Assembly (NCBI GenBank): GCA_023336205.1
Contig: JALQCR010000003.1
Location: 124,001-188,000 of the forward strand
Direction: 5' to 3'
DNA: 64,000 bases
Origin: Pseudanabaena sp. Salubria-1
GTDB taxonomy: Bacteria > Cyanobacteriota > Cyanobacteriia > Pseudanabaenales > Pseudanabaenaceae
The stretch's first letter is position 1. Each line of letters begins with the position of its first letter. The position numbers and the translations under genes were made by a program. This document shows, piece by piece, positions 18,372 through 26,387 of this stretch. A model generated the notes under the pieces. That model was not told the origin of the DNA. It did not search any database and was given only the letters and a program-made list of their open reading frames with translations.

Positions 18372-19610
18372 TTAAATTGCCTTTACTGCATAGCTTTTAC
18401 GTTTTATAATTGCAAAAATTAGGACTAGAAAAGTGCAAATTCCTGCTAAATATAGTGGGTAGCCATAGGAAGAAGGATAGTTTTGATTAACAACTAATCC
18501 TGCAATTATGGGGCCAAAAGCATTGGATATACTCAGATAGGATGAGTTTATCCCTAAAATTGTGCCCTGTTCTTCAGGGCTAGTATTGAGGGAAATCAAC
18601 GCACTAATCATCGGTTGCACAACTGAGTTTAGTAATGAGAAAAGAACGCAAACGGTGACAAAATAATATACATCTTCCCAAATTGGCATCAAAACGAAGG
18701 AAAGACTACGGATGAATAATCCTAAAAAGAGAATCTGAACTAGTTGCAGATGTTTTGTCATTTGAGAAATGCCTAAAGTCTGCATAAGTACACCTAGAAA
18801 CCCAAACAGCAAAAACATTAAAGCTAAACCATCGCTATTCTGTTTGAGAACTGTCAGAAAATAGGGCTGAAATGCGAATGTAAACAGCGTAAATGTCATA
18901 CCCGTTAGAAAATTAATAATCAATAAGATCCCGATTTTGGGCATAAACAAGCCTGTGATCAGTTTGCCTAAGCCAAGATCGAAGATGTTTTGAGCTTTTT
19001 TTGCCTTGGTTTTGAGTGTTTCTGGCAGAAGAAATATTGTCAGAAGTAAAGCGATCGCTGCGATTGTTCCCGACACCAAAAAAGATGCTCCAAAGGATTT
19101 GCCTATAGGAGTATTCAGCGCAACTTTCTGAGCAAGTAAACTGATTGCTGGTCCAAGAATAAAACCTAAACCAAAGGCGGCTCCATTAATGCCAAAGGCT
19201 TTAGCACGGTTCTCAGGAGTAGTAACATCAGAAATTACAGCTTGAGCAACTGAGGCGTTACCGCCTGTGATGCCATCAAGAAATCTTGCGAAAAATAAGA
19301 TGGCAGCACTTGCTGCTGTTCCAGCCATCAGATTTGCAACTACTGTCCCCGCCAAACTGATGATTAATAGTGGTTTGCGTCCAAAGCGATCAGATAGTTT
19401 CCCGATAATTGGAGTAGCAAAAAATTGGGCGATCGCATAAATCGCAAATAGTAAGCTAGTCTGAAAATCATCTAATTTGAACTGTCTACCATACTGGTAC
19501 AACACAGGGATCAGAATCGTAAAACTCAGGGAGTTAATAAAAGAAATGAGGGCAATAATCCAAAATTTACGATTCATTCGCTTTGGCGATCGCATATAGT
19601 CCTTGTCCAT
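18372..19610 (-). CDS. MFS transporter, TetA/DHA1-like
   Basis: Major facilitator superfamily exporter with twelve predicted helices over 412 residues. Motif A between helices 2 and 3 reads GKLSDRFGRKPLLI, and the ATPENRAKAFG region (ahead of helix 5) and GPAISLL fit the drug:H+ antiporter-1 (tetracycline-type) group. The substrate is unknown. A GGACTATATG context precedes the start. Downstream lies a bidirectional terminator. Confidence 0.85.
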   Translation of the reverse strand: MDKDYMRSPKRMNRKFWIIALISFINSLSFTILIPVLYQYGRQFKLDDFQTSLLFAIYAIAQFFATPIIGKLSDRFGRKPLLIISLAGTVVANLMAGTAASAAILFFARFLDGITGGNASVAQAVISDVTTPENRAKAFGINGAAFGLGFILGPAISLLAQKVALNTPIGKSFGASFLVSGTIAAIALLLTIFLLPETLKTKAKKAQNIFDLGLGKLITGLFMPKIGILLIINFLTGMTFTLFTFAFQPYFLTVLKQNSDGLALMFLLFGFLGVLMQTLGISQMTKHLQLVQILFLGLFIRSLSFVLMPIWEDVYYFVTVCVLFSLLNSVVQPMISALISLNTSPEEQGTILGINSSYLSISNAFGPIIAGLVVNQNYPSSYGYPLYLAGICTFLVLIFAIIKRKSYAVKAI

Positions 19611-19668
19611 ACTACAGCTCTATCACATTTACAACAGTTTTCGAGCAACTGAACCCAAAAAACATGCG

Positions 19669-20373
19669 ATCGTAAAGCTCACACACATATTTTTGAGCCT
19701 AGCTGTTTTAGTATTTGTAATACTTCATAAAGCTCATTATTTGGGTTTACTAAAGAGAATAACCGTGAATTGGCATACTCATTTTGTGAAGTTTTCAAAA
19801 ATAAAAATTCATTCCCATTGGTAATCATGCCAAATGTTGATTGCACGGTTTCCGAATTACTCAACATATAAGCTAAAGCTTGTGGAATCGCTCTTGTTAC
19901 AGCAAAATCACTTCGTTTTGATTCAATGACTAATAACCAAAGCTGATTTTTTATCACTAATACATCGATCCGCCCTCGAATTATTGCTCCTTCATCTTTC
20001 ATTTCTAATGCTATAGCGGTTTCTGTCTCGATCCGAAATGGCTTGTGATAAAAGCCAGCGAGATCTAACAATGGTGCAAGCACTACCATTTTCACTGTAT
20101 TCTCTAACATTGGTGGATCTTCCATCAATTCTAGAAAATTAGCTTTTACCCGATCTAACAAATGGTGCTCTTCTTCTCTTAATGGTGTAAAACTATCCAA
20201 CCATTCAGTAAAAAAAGTAGGATTTTGAGATATCTGAAGCCCAAAATTTTGCTTTAACTCTCTTAACGTTACATCTTTTGCTGCGATCGCCTGAACCATG
20301 ATGAATTCTAGGTAGGAGTAATAATCTTAATAGTAGTGCAAAAACAAAATATCCAACACGATCGCCCAACCAC
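19669..20373. repeat. 705-bp duplicated unit, copy 1
   Basis: This unit (gene, its promoter region and the first HIP1-based repeat) is repeated at 34239-34943 in the same orientation with few differences. Both copies are the same length, 14.6 kb apart. Confidence 0.85.
19679..20299 (-). CDS. Type I restriction enzyme R N-terminal-like (PD-(D/E)XK) protein, copy 1
   Basis: A stand-alone protein similar to the nuclease domain of HsdR (HSDR_N type). The candidate nuclease motif is Asp112 (GRIDVLV) and Glu126-x-Lys128 (VIESKRSDF), followed by AVTRAIPQALAYM, the QxxxY-like element of restriction nucleases. No helicase or HsdS/M genes are near, so it is not a complete type I system. The near-identical second copy (34249-34869) has Asn at residue 128. 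Function unknown; possibly a defence or toxin-like solo nuclease. Confidence 0.75.
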   Translation of the reverse strand: MVQAIAAKDVTLRELKQNFGLQISQNPTFFTEWLDSFTPLREEEHHLLDRVKANFLELMEDPPMLENTVKMVVLAPLLDLAGFYHKPFRIETETAIALEMKDEGAIIRGRIDVLVIKNQLWLLVIESKRSDFAVTRAIPQALAYMLSNSETVQSTFGMITNGNEFLFLKTSQNEYANSRLFSLVNPNNELYEVLQILKQLGSKICV

Positions 20374-20432
20374 CCAAAAAAAACGCGATCGCCCAACCAT
20401 CCACAAAAACGCGATCGCCCAACCACTCACCC
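20356..20432. repeat. HIP1-based repeat array A (3 units)
   Basis: Three units of CGATCGCCCAACCAc followed by a short A-rich spacer, 28-29 base period. It separates the PD-(D/E)XK gene from the GNAT gene. Units share the asymmetric part CCCAAYCA with arrays B-E on the same strand. Confidence 0.8.
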
Positions 20433-20446
20433 TAAAAATGCTATCT

Positions 20447-21031
20447 TCAAGATTCGTTGATTAGATCAATTAAAGGTTTGAGATCGAAGTACATAGTGCG
20501 ATATGGAACAGAAGGAGGTAGCTCTTCCTCTGAGTTTACAAATCGAAATCCAAATTGCTCGTAAAATCCAGACGCATCATATGGTGTTTCTGGATCAGTG
20601 TCATAGAGCGCATCAACGGTCATGAATCTTATGCCTAATGTACTGACTAATTCTGTAGCTACATATTCCAAAGACCACTCGACTAATCGGCGACCTGCTC
20701 CCTTAGCTCTTTGATCGGCAGCTAATAAGCCTATTTTTACGGCGGGAAATGTACGGTACTGAACTCCTTCTTCAGCAAGTAGTTGCTCATCTCCTTCTAA
20801 CTTGTCAGCTAGGAGTGTTATATAACCTGCTAACGATTCGTTATGACGAATGATCCAACATTGACTCAATTGGGCATCAACTTCTCTTTGAATCCGTCCC
20901 TGTTTCCAGTAAGTGACAAATTCTCCTCGAACGCACCGAAAACCTTGACCTAATGATCTTAAGTCAGCATTTATCTGTTCTACTTCAGCTTCAGAAAAGT
21001 CTATGCCAGAAAACTTAGGTGTTGGCGGCAT
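20447..21031 (-). CDS. GNAT-family N-acetyltransferase
   Basis: Acetyl-CoA-dependent acyltransferase. The acetyl-CoA-binding motif A is KIGLLAADQRAKGAGRRLVEW (about 98-118), and the GFYEQFGFRFV segment fits motif B of the fold. Length 194 aa. The start ATG overlaps the last 17 bases of a small upstream gene (21015-21188), the layout of GNAT toxin-antitoxin pairs such as TacAT/AtaRT. That it is a toxin is inference from the pairing; the antitoxin-like partner is not of the usual DUF1778 type. Confidence 0.8.
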   Translation of the reverse strand: MPPTPKFSGIDFSEAEVEQINADLRSLGQGFRCVRGEFVTYWKQGRIQREVDAQLSQCWIIRHNESLAGYITLLADKLEGDEQLLAEEGVQYRTFPAVKIGLLAADQRAKGAGRRLVEWSLEYVATELVSTLGIRFMTVDALYDTDPETPYDASGFYEQFGFRFVNSEEELPPSVPYRTMYFDLKPLIDLINES

Positions 21032-21188
21032 GGGTTATTTTGCGATTCTTGCGACGTTCAGCAATTCGTTTTGCTGTAGCGATCGCTGCTTCGTTAGATA
21101 TGCTGCCACCAGTTTTAATTGCTAGGGCTAGTTTTTTCGCTTCACTACCTACTACTGGTTTAGATAGGGTGTAAAAAGGGTATTTCAT
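21015..21188 (-). CDS. Small basic protein paired with GNAT gene, candidate antitoxin
   Basis: A 57-residue frame from the ATG complementary to 21186-21188. It begins MKYPFYTLSKPVVGSEAKK and ends in a basic segment with AKRIAERRKNRK. It overlaps the GNAT gene by 17 bases in another frame, indicating coupling. Several HIP1 sites and normal codon use support it. I do not recognise the family; size and position suggest an antitoxin or regulator. Confidence 0.6.
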   Translation of the reverse strand: MKYPFYTLSKPVVGSEAKKLALAIKTGGSISNEAAIATAKRIAERRKNRKITHAANT

Positions 21189-21236
21189 GTCTTCTCTAAC
21201 CGTTGCTTAGTCTAACTTTAGCATAATTAAGCAATA

Positions 21237-21430
21237 ACACGATCGCCCAATCATTCCTTAACAAAAATGCGATCGCCCAATCACGCACCCAAAACACGAT
21301 CGCGCAACCACTCACCTCACAAAGCACGATCGCCCAATCACCCACAAAAAACACGATCGCCTAACCATCCACAAAAAACACGATCGCCCAATCACCCACA
21401 AAAACCGCGATCGCCCAATCATCAACCAGA
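21237..21430. repeat. HIP1-based repeat array B (7 units)
   Basis: Seven degenerate units of CGATCGCCCAATCAcccacaaaaa, 26-30 bases each. It sits between the divergent GNAT pair and parDE. An open frame across it translates to a RSPNHPQKT repeat and is not a gene. Confidence 0.85.
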
Positions 21431-21526
21431 AACAAATAATACCAATAAAATTTGATAACAGTTATTGCTATTTACTGTTATTGCAGCGAGAATATTGATA
21501 TACAAGATTATTAGAGGACTAAACTT

Positions 21527-21784
21527 ATGAATGTGTCTCTAACGCCTGAGCTAGAGAGCTTTATACAGGGAAAGGTTAGTACTGGCTTGTACTATTCTGC
21601 TAGTGAGGTTGTGCGTGAGGGGTTGAGATTGTTACAGGAACGAGATCAACTTCAGCAGTTGCGTTTGCAGGAGTTACGTCAAGATATTCAGGCGGGTTTA
21701 GATAGTGGTGATGCTACTCCCCTTGATATACAGGCAGTGAAGGCAAAAGCACGGCAACGCAGGCAACAGAAGCAGGTACAATAA
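21527..21784 (+). CDS. Type II toxin-antitoxin antitoxin, ParD/CopG-like
   Basis: A ribbon-helix-helix antitoxin: MNVSLTPELESFIQGKV, then YYSASEVVREGLRLLQER matches the ParD N-terminus. The C-terminal half is Gln/Arg-rich and binds the toxin in relatives. Its last base is the first of the toxin start (ATAATGG at 21781-21787), so the two are coupled. AGAGGAC lies before the ATG. It probably autoregulates the operon. Confidence 0.88.
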   Translation: MNVSLTPELESFIQGKVSTGLYYSASEVVREGLRLLQERDQLQQLRLQELRQDIQAGLDSGDATPLDIQAVKAKARQRRQQKQVQ

Positions 21785-22080
21785 TGGCAATTCTTTTGAA
21801 GCGTCCGCTTGCTGAGTTGGATTTGCTGGATATTTGGGATTATATTGCGGATGATAGTCCCGATAGAGCGGATGATTTTTTAGATCGAATAGAAGGTAAG
21901 TTGTTGACTTTGGCTCAGAATTCGGGTTTTGGCCGGAAAAGACCAGAGTTATTGCAAGATTTACGGAGCTTTCCTATTGGTAATTATGTTGTGTTTTATC
22001 GGCAGATTGAGGGTGGTATTGATGTGATTCGGTTGCTTCATGGTTCAAGGGATATTGAGCAAGTATTTAAACAGAACTAA
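21784..22080 (+). CDS. Type II toxin-antitoxin toxin, ParE-like
   Basis: 98-residue RelE/ParE-fold toxin. AELDLLDIWDYIADDSPDRADDF and the closing RSFPIGNYVVFYRQIEGGIDVIRLLHGSRD are typical ParE features. Expected to poison gyrase or the ribosome unless bound by the upstream antitoxin. Flanked by arrays B and C. Confidence 0.88.
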   Translation: MAILLKRPLAELDLLDIWDYIADDSPDRADDFLDRIEGKLLTLAQNSGFGRKRPELLQDLRSFPIGNYVVFYRQIEGGIDVIRLLHGSRDIEQVFKQN

Positions 22081-22085
22081 TGTAT

Positions 22086-22190
22086 GGCGATCGCCCAACC
22101 AACCAAAACACGATCACCCACTCATCCACCAAAACACGATCGCCCAATCCCCACCCCAAAAACGCGATCGCCTATCCATGACCCAAAAAT
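22086..22190. repeat. HIP1-based repeat array C (4 units)
   Basis: Four units, one with GATCACCC instead of GATCGCCC. It separates parDE from the next toxin-antitoxin pair. Confidence 0.8.
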
Positions 22191-22229
22191 TGTTATAATC
22201 ACCCGTATATTTCATCGTTGGTAGAAACT

Positions 22230-22445
22230 ATGCAAGTAAAAGACTTGACTGTAGAGCAACTACAAACTTTAATCCGTAATACTGTGGATGAACGTTTGGA
22301 TGAATACTTTGGCGATCCTGATCAGGGAAGAGAAATCAAAGAATCATTCATGCATAGTTTGCTAAACATACGAAAAAAACGGATGGAAGGAAGACCTACT
22401 ATTCCAGCATCAGAAGTATATAAAAGATATGGAATAGATCAATAA
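22230..22445 (+). CDS. Putative antitoxin of a RelE-type pair
   Basis: 71 residues from the ATG at 22230 (MQVKDLTVEQLQTLI). A TTG at 22218 in frame is less likely. Features are an N-terminal helical, acidic domain (VDERLDEYFGDP) and a C-terminal tail GRPTIPASEVYKRYGIDQ, which in such small antitoxins contacts the toxin. It ends at the base before the toxin ATG. No DNA-binding motif is obvious. Confidence 0.75.
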   Translation: MQVKDLTVEQLQTLIRNTVDERLDEYFGDPDQGREIKESFMHSLLNIRKKRMEGRPTIPASEVYKRYGIDQ

Positions 22446-22703
22446 ATGGCTTATTCAGTAAGTTTTGAACCAGAGTCTATAGAGGATTTAGATGAAATTT
22501 CTCAGGTTGTACGTGGGCGGATTCTGAAGAAAATCCAATGGTTGAGCGCTAATTTTGAAAAGATTTCGCCACTGCCATTGACTGGTCAATGGTCTGGTTT
22601 TTATAAGTTGAGAGTAGGAGATTATCGAGTCATTTATGAATTTGATATAGAAAATCAGTTAATCTTCATTGCTAGGGTAGGGCATCGTAGGAAAATTTAT
22701 TAG
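22446..22703 (+). CDS. Type II toxin-antitoxin toxin, RelE/ParE family
   Basis: 85 residues; MAYSVSFEPESIEDLDEIS, then PLTGQWSGFYKLRVGDYRVIYEF and VGHRRKIY are the RelE signature (basic residues that cleave mRNA in the ribosome). The start immediately follows the antitoxin stop. Flanked by arrays C and D. Confidence 0.88.
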   Translation: MAYSVSFEPESIEDLDEISQVVRGRILKKIQWLSANFEKISPLPLTGQWSGFYKLRVGDYRVIYEFDIENQLIFIARVGHRRKIY

Positions 22704-22715
22704 AGTCAGATAACC

Positions 22716-22852
22716 TCACCCAAAACACGATCGCCCACCCACCACCAAAAAGTAAAACTCGATCGCCCAATCACTCACAACAAAAACACGATCGCCCAAC
22801 CACCCACAAAAAATACGATCGCCCAATCACCAACCAAAAACACGATTACTTA
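22716..22852. repeat. HIP1-based repeat array D (4-5 units)
   Basis: Four clear units and a decayed one (CACGATTACTTATCC). It lies between convergent genes relE and the SHOCT gene. A further decayed trace may occur at about 23556-23590. Confidence 0.8.
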
Positions 22853-22889
22853 TCCGATTGTCTCGATATTTCAGTATAAAATAAGTCTT

Positions 22890-23462
22890 CTATAACCCTA
22901 ACATCTGATCGATGAGCTTTTTCTTTTTGTCTTCAAATTCTGTCTCAGAAATTAGACCTGAATTCTTTAGTTCTAATAGCTTTTGAATTTTTTCAGAAAT
23001 ATCATTTTTGCCAATATAACTTTCATGTTCACTAGCTTTATCAACTTGAGGAATAGTAGGGACGATTGATGACAAATCATTTGCAATAGCCTGTTCATCA
23101 TATATAGTTAGCCTTCCTCCTCTTAGTGAAGCATAGTATTCTCTACCTGCCTGTAGTGCTGAATCTCTAAGCTTATTGTTGGATGGTTCTTCCAACAATC
23201 TATCCTTTGCCTCAAGATAAGCATTCAATCGTTTTGCTTGTACATCTTTTTCTTTAAAGAACGCAACAAAGATTACTACAATAATGCTGATTGTTATTAC
23301 AAATGTTAAGGCATTTGGGTTAACTGCTCTAACGAGTAAAGCAATTGATATGGCTATCAAAATGCTCCTAAGTACTGGATCAAGTTTAAAAAACCACTCA
23401 ACAATACTCATAGTAATAGCCTTCACTATGAATAAAAAATCAGGTTCATTCGACTTTGACAT
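22890..23462 (-). CDS. Membrane protein with C-terminal SHOCT domain
   Basis: 190 residues. Two close hydrophobic segments (about 32-68) anchor it. A charged helical region follows, and the last 30 residues (KLLELKNSGLISETEFEDKKKKLI) are a SHOCT domain, a short oligomerisation module. Function unknown. It ends the island of small modules and is followed upstream by the DUF4238 gene. Confidence 0.75.
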   Translation of the reverse strand: MSKSNEPDFLFIVKAITMSIVEWFFKLDPVLRSILIAISIALLVRAVNPNALTFVITISIIVVIFVAFFKEKDVQAKRLNAYLEAKDRLLEEPSNNKLRDSALQAGREYYASLRGGRLTIYDEQAIANDLSSIVPTIPQVDKASEHESYIGKNDISEKIQKLLELKNSGLISETEFEDKKKKLIDQMLGL

Positions 23463-23596
23463 TAGATTAATTTGAATTCAGTAAGATAAGATTAGCATTT
23501 TAGCATTTTTTATAAGCAAAGTAGCAGCCATACTCATAAACCTTTCAGCACACAAGAGACACTCAGGCAATCATCAACAAAAAAACGATCACTTTG

Positions 23597-24469
23597 TTAA
23601 CTATTTTTAGGTGCATAAATATCAGTGCCAATAGTTTCTATGAACTCGTTGGCAAATGAGAAATTATTATTAGGTGAAATTACAAATCGAGTTGCCATAA
23701 ATACTTGTCCAGCGTTTTCATGCTCAATCATATCTGGAGTCATCTTTACAGGAGAAAGATAACAATCTAATTTCTTTAACATTGCCCAATAATTTGGTTC
23801 TTTGCAATAAAGCACATAATGCGGATTAATTGGATAAACTATATAGCTTCCCTCTGACATTATTCCCATGCCTTTAAGCCACATTCTATTATCTCCCGTT
23901 TTAAAACATACAGGATTATCTGATGTCCAGAACGGTATTTCAGTATCATTACGAGAAAAAAGCCAAATTGATTTCTCTATTCTCTCCGCAATTTCCTCAA
24001 CTAATCCGCTACTGCAAAGCATATATGCGTGAAGATTTATTTTCTCGTTAGGAGATATGTCGGACTTATCTTGTCCAACAAGTTTAGAAAATAGCGCGAG
24101 AATATCTCTTTGTTGGGCAGTTCTTAAGAATTGAACAGATATGAAAACTGATAGGAGCCGTCTTTCTTCTGGTGTAACTAGAAGTTTTTCCATTATCTGC
24201 ATTGAGTTCAATGATTCAAGCCACTTATTCATAACTATTGATGTATCAAACTCTAGCTTAGACAGGTTATGCTCCAAGAAAAGTGGATCATACTCACTGC
24301 CAATAAATTCGGGAACACGATAAAAATGCTGCTCTGCTGCAACACCATATGGATTCCCTTTAAAAACTTTTTTAGTATTTTTATTCCATACCCAAAAACA
24401 TTCCTTTTTGTCAGCAAATTGTTTCAAGTAAAAGCGAGGCACGTAATGATGTAATTTGGGTGAACTCAT
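23597..24469 (-). CDS. DUF4238 domain-containing protein
   Basis: The N-terminus HHYVPRFYLKQFADKKECFWVWNK is the hallmark of DUF4238, a family of unknown function often found among accessory genes and possibly a nuclease-like fold. 290 residues is about full length. No membrane segment. The gene is AT-richer than neighbours and sparse in HIP1 sites, which fits recent acquisition. Confidence 0.8.
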   Translation of the reverse strand: MSSPKLHHYVPRFYLKQFADKKECFWVWNKNTKKVFKGNPYGVAAEQHFYRVPEFIGSEYDPLFLEHNLSKLEFDTSIVMNKWLESLNSMQIMEKLLVTPEERRLLSVFISVQFLRTAQQRDILALFSKLVGQDKSDISPNEKINLHAYMLCSSGLVEEIAERIEKSIWLFSRNDTEIPFWTSDNPVCFKTGDNRMWLKGMGIMSEGSYIVYPINPHYVLYCKEPNYWAMLKKLDCYLSPVKMTPDMIEHENAGQVFMATRFVISPNNNFSFANEFIETIGTDIYAPKNS

Positions 24470-24568
24470 GGATGTATGAATTAGACGAATTAAAAATGCG
24501 ATAGTCTAGTTAGATGAACCCACTATAGCTAATCTAACTAGATTTATACAACTAGACCAAACTGCGAC

Positions 24569-26080
24569 TTATTTCAACCTGTCAATCAACCGATCGCCTA
24601 CTCTTAGAGCATTAGCAATAATCGTCAAAGCAGGACTCACCGCCGCATTAGATGGAAAGAAACTGCCATCTACCACATAGAGATTATCGAGATCGTGGGC
24701 GCGGCAATTACGATCTAAAACGGAAGTTAAGGGATCGTCACCAAAGCGACAGGTTCCACACTGATTGGCGACCACTTGCAAAGGCGACTCGGCGCGGGGA
24801 TGCAGGAAACCAGTACGGAAACCATCTAGGGATTTTTCGATATTTTTTAACACATCAGTCCAGCGGTAAATTAGGCGATCGTGGGCTTCCGTATTGTTGG
24901 GATTGTAATCGATATGGATTTTATTATTTTCAAGGCGCACCCGATTATTCGAGTCTGGCAAATCTTCCGTTTGCGCCCACCAGCCGATGGAATGGGTCGC
25001 TAACTGCTTTAGTCCAAAGTTGGGCATGAGCTTCGCAACAATGGAAAATACGGGAGGAGATTCTGCAAAAATGATGTCGGTGAGTAGTCCGCCAGAGTTC
25101 TGAATATGTCCCATTGGATAGGGAAAATCCGCATCACCCCAATAGAAATCATTCACATAGATCGACTTTTGGAAGGAGCCATTATTGGGCTTAGTGCTGA
25201 GTTGAACTACCGATGACAACAGGCTTTTCATCAAGTTCCGTCCCACTTGATCGGAGCTATTGGCAAGCCCTTTAGGATGAGAATCATTAGCCGATCGCAA
25301 CAGCAATGCCGCCGAATTGATTGCGCCACAGGCAAGCACGACAATATCGCCTAAAAAGAGATAGGACTGTCCGCCCACTTCCGCTTCTACTCCCTTCACC
25401 GATCGCCCCGATGGATTGGTATGTAAACTAATCACTTTGGCTTGGGTTTTCAAGGTGACATTTGCCAATTTCAAGGCAGGGACAAGGCAGCTTTCTTCAG
25501 AATCGCTAGTGGGGTCATCCTCTTGGCGGGTCAAGCCGAGGGGAATTGTAGATGGATGCAAACCTTGATTAGAGATCGCCTCATAAATCTTCTGGATCTC
25601 AGGCTCATGACTGACCGCAGGATAGGGATAATCAGCGCTGTGAGTTGGTTCGGTGCTATCAGAATTTGTCTCGCCATGCACCTTATAGAGATTTTCGGCT
25701 TCGGTGTAATAAGGCTCAAACTCGTCATACTTGACGCACCATTCTGGGGAAATTCCCGCTTGATGAGTAACGGATTCAAAGTCCTTCTCGCGCCGCCGCA
25801 ATAGAGCCGCACCATAAATTTTGGTATTGCCACCGATCGCATAGTTAGTTTGCGGTGAAAATGGCTCGCCTGTGTGGTCGTACCATTGTTCAGGAGCATG
25901 ATAGCGATCGCGCTGAAAGATATCGATATTGCTGCGATTCTGTTCTTCGAGAGGCATGAAATTACCACGTTCCAGAATCAGAATCTTCTTACCTGTGGAA
26001 GCGAGTTTATAGGCAAGGGTTCCGCCCCCCGCACCAGTTCCCACAATAATCACATCGTAATAATGGTCATCAATAATCAT
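24569..26080 (-). CDS. GMC family oxidoreductase
   Basis: FAD-dependent glucose-methanol-choline oxidoreductase, about 503 residues. The FAD site is VIIVGTGAGGGTLAYKLA near the N-terminus; YAIGGNTKIYGAALLRRRE, and the closing NAAVSPALTIIANALRVGDRL, are family elements. I start at the ATG complementary to 26078-26080 since AAGGAGA lies eight bases upstream; a longer frame to 26161 adds unlike sequence. The substrate is unknown. A fragment of its 3' end is repeated at 36649-36727. Confidence 0.9.
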   Translation of the reverse strand: MIIDDHYYDVIIVGTGAGGGTLAYKLASTGKKILILERGNFMPLEEQNRSNIDIFQRDRYHAPEQWYDHTGEPFSPQTNYAIGGNTKIYGAALLRRREKDFESVTHQAGISPEWCVKYDEFEPYYTEAENLYKVHGETNSDSTEPTHSADYPYPAVSHEPEIQKIYEAISNQGLHPSTIPLGLTRQEDDPTSDSEESCLVPALKLANVTLKTQAKVISLHTNPSGRSVKGVEAEVGGQSYLFLGDIVVLACGAINSAALLLRSANDSHPKGLANSSDQVGRNLMKSLLSSVVQLSTKPNNGSFQKSIYVNDFYWGDADFPYPMGHIQNSGGLLTDIIFAESPPVFSIVAKLMPNFGLKQLATHSIGWWAQTEDLPDSNNRVRLENNKIHIDYNPNNTEAHDRLIYRWTDVLKNIEKSLDGFRTGFLHPRAESPLQVVANQCGTCRFGDDPLTSVLDRNCRAHDLDNLYVVDGSFFPSNAAVSPALTIIANALRVGDRLIDRLK

Positions 26081-26139
26081 TGGGTTCTCCTTTGAATAAA
26101 TAATTTTAAAATAGAAAAACAATCGTAAAAGAACCGTAG

Positions 26140-26206
26140 GGGCAGAGCATTTGCGCCACAATCTTCAAACTCTTCACAAAAATCTCAATCCGCAAATGCT
26201 CTGCCC
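26140..26206. repeat. Inverted repeat between GMC and cytochrome oxidase genes
   Basis: GGGCAGAGCATTTGCG (26140-26155) pairs with CGCAAATGCTCTGCCC (26191-26206) across 35 nt. A related stretch occurs near 26365-26385 (GGAATGCTTTGCCCCTAC). The 26081-26387 gap holds no gene. Confidence 0.65.
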
Positions 26207-26387
26207 TCTTCTCTTTCACCGTTAAATTTTCACTGCGTCTTATGTTTTGGGAATTGTTTCTGGGTTCGAGATTTTTGGGATTGTCCCTACGTTGCGAGTT
26301 TTTGGGCAAAGCATTCCCAAATAAAGGGGATCTAAGAATTTATAGATTGGGGTGGGAATGCTTTGCCCCTACATTTTTATGATTCTT

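Noticed and set aside
19679..20299. A complete type I restriction system
   Set aside because: No HsdM, HsdS or helicase part of HsdR is near; only the N-terminal-like domain is present.
21237..21430. CRISPR array
   Set aside because: Regular repeats of CGATCGCCCAATCA, but unit length is 26-30 with A-rich spacers of 10-15 bases, not unique 30-40-base spacers; no cas genes.
21267..21455. A 62-residue protein with RSPNHPQKT repeats
   Set aside because: It is only the translation of the HIP1-based array; no homology or start signals.
25442..25968. Overlapping frames inside the GMC gene
   Set aside because: Shadows; the GMC protein has complete motifs across the same bases.
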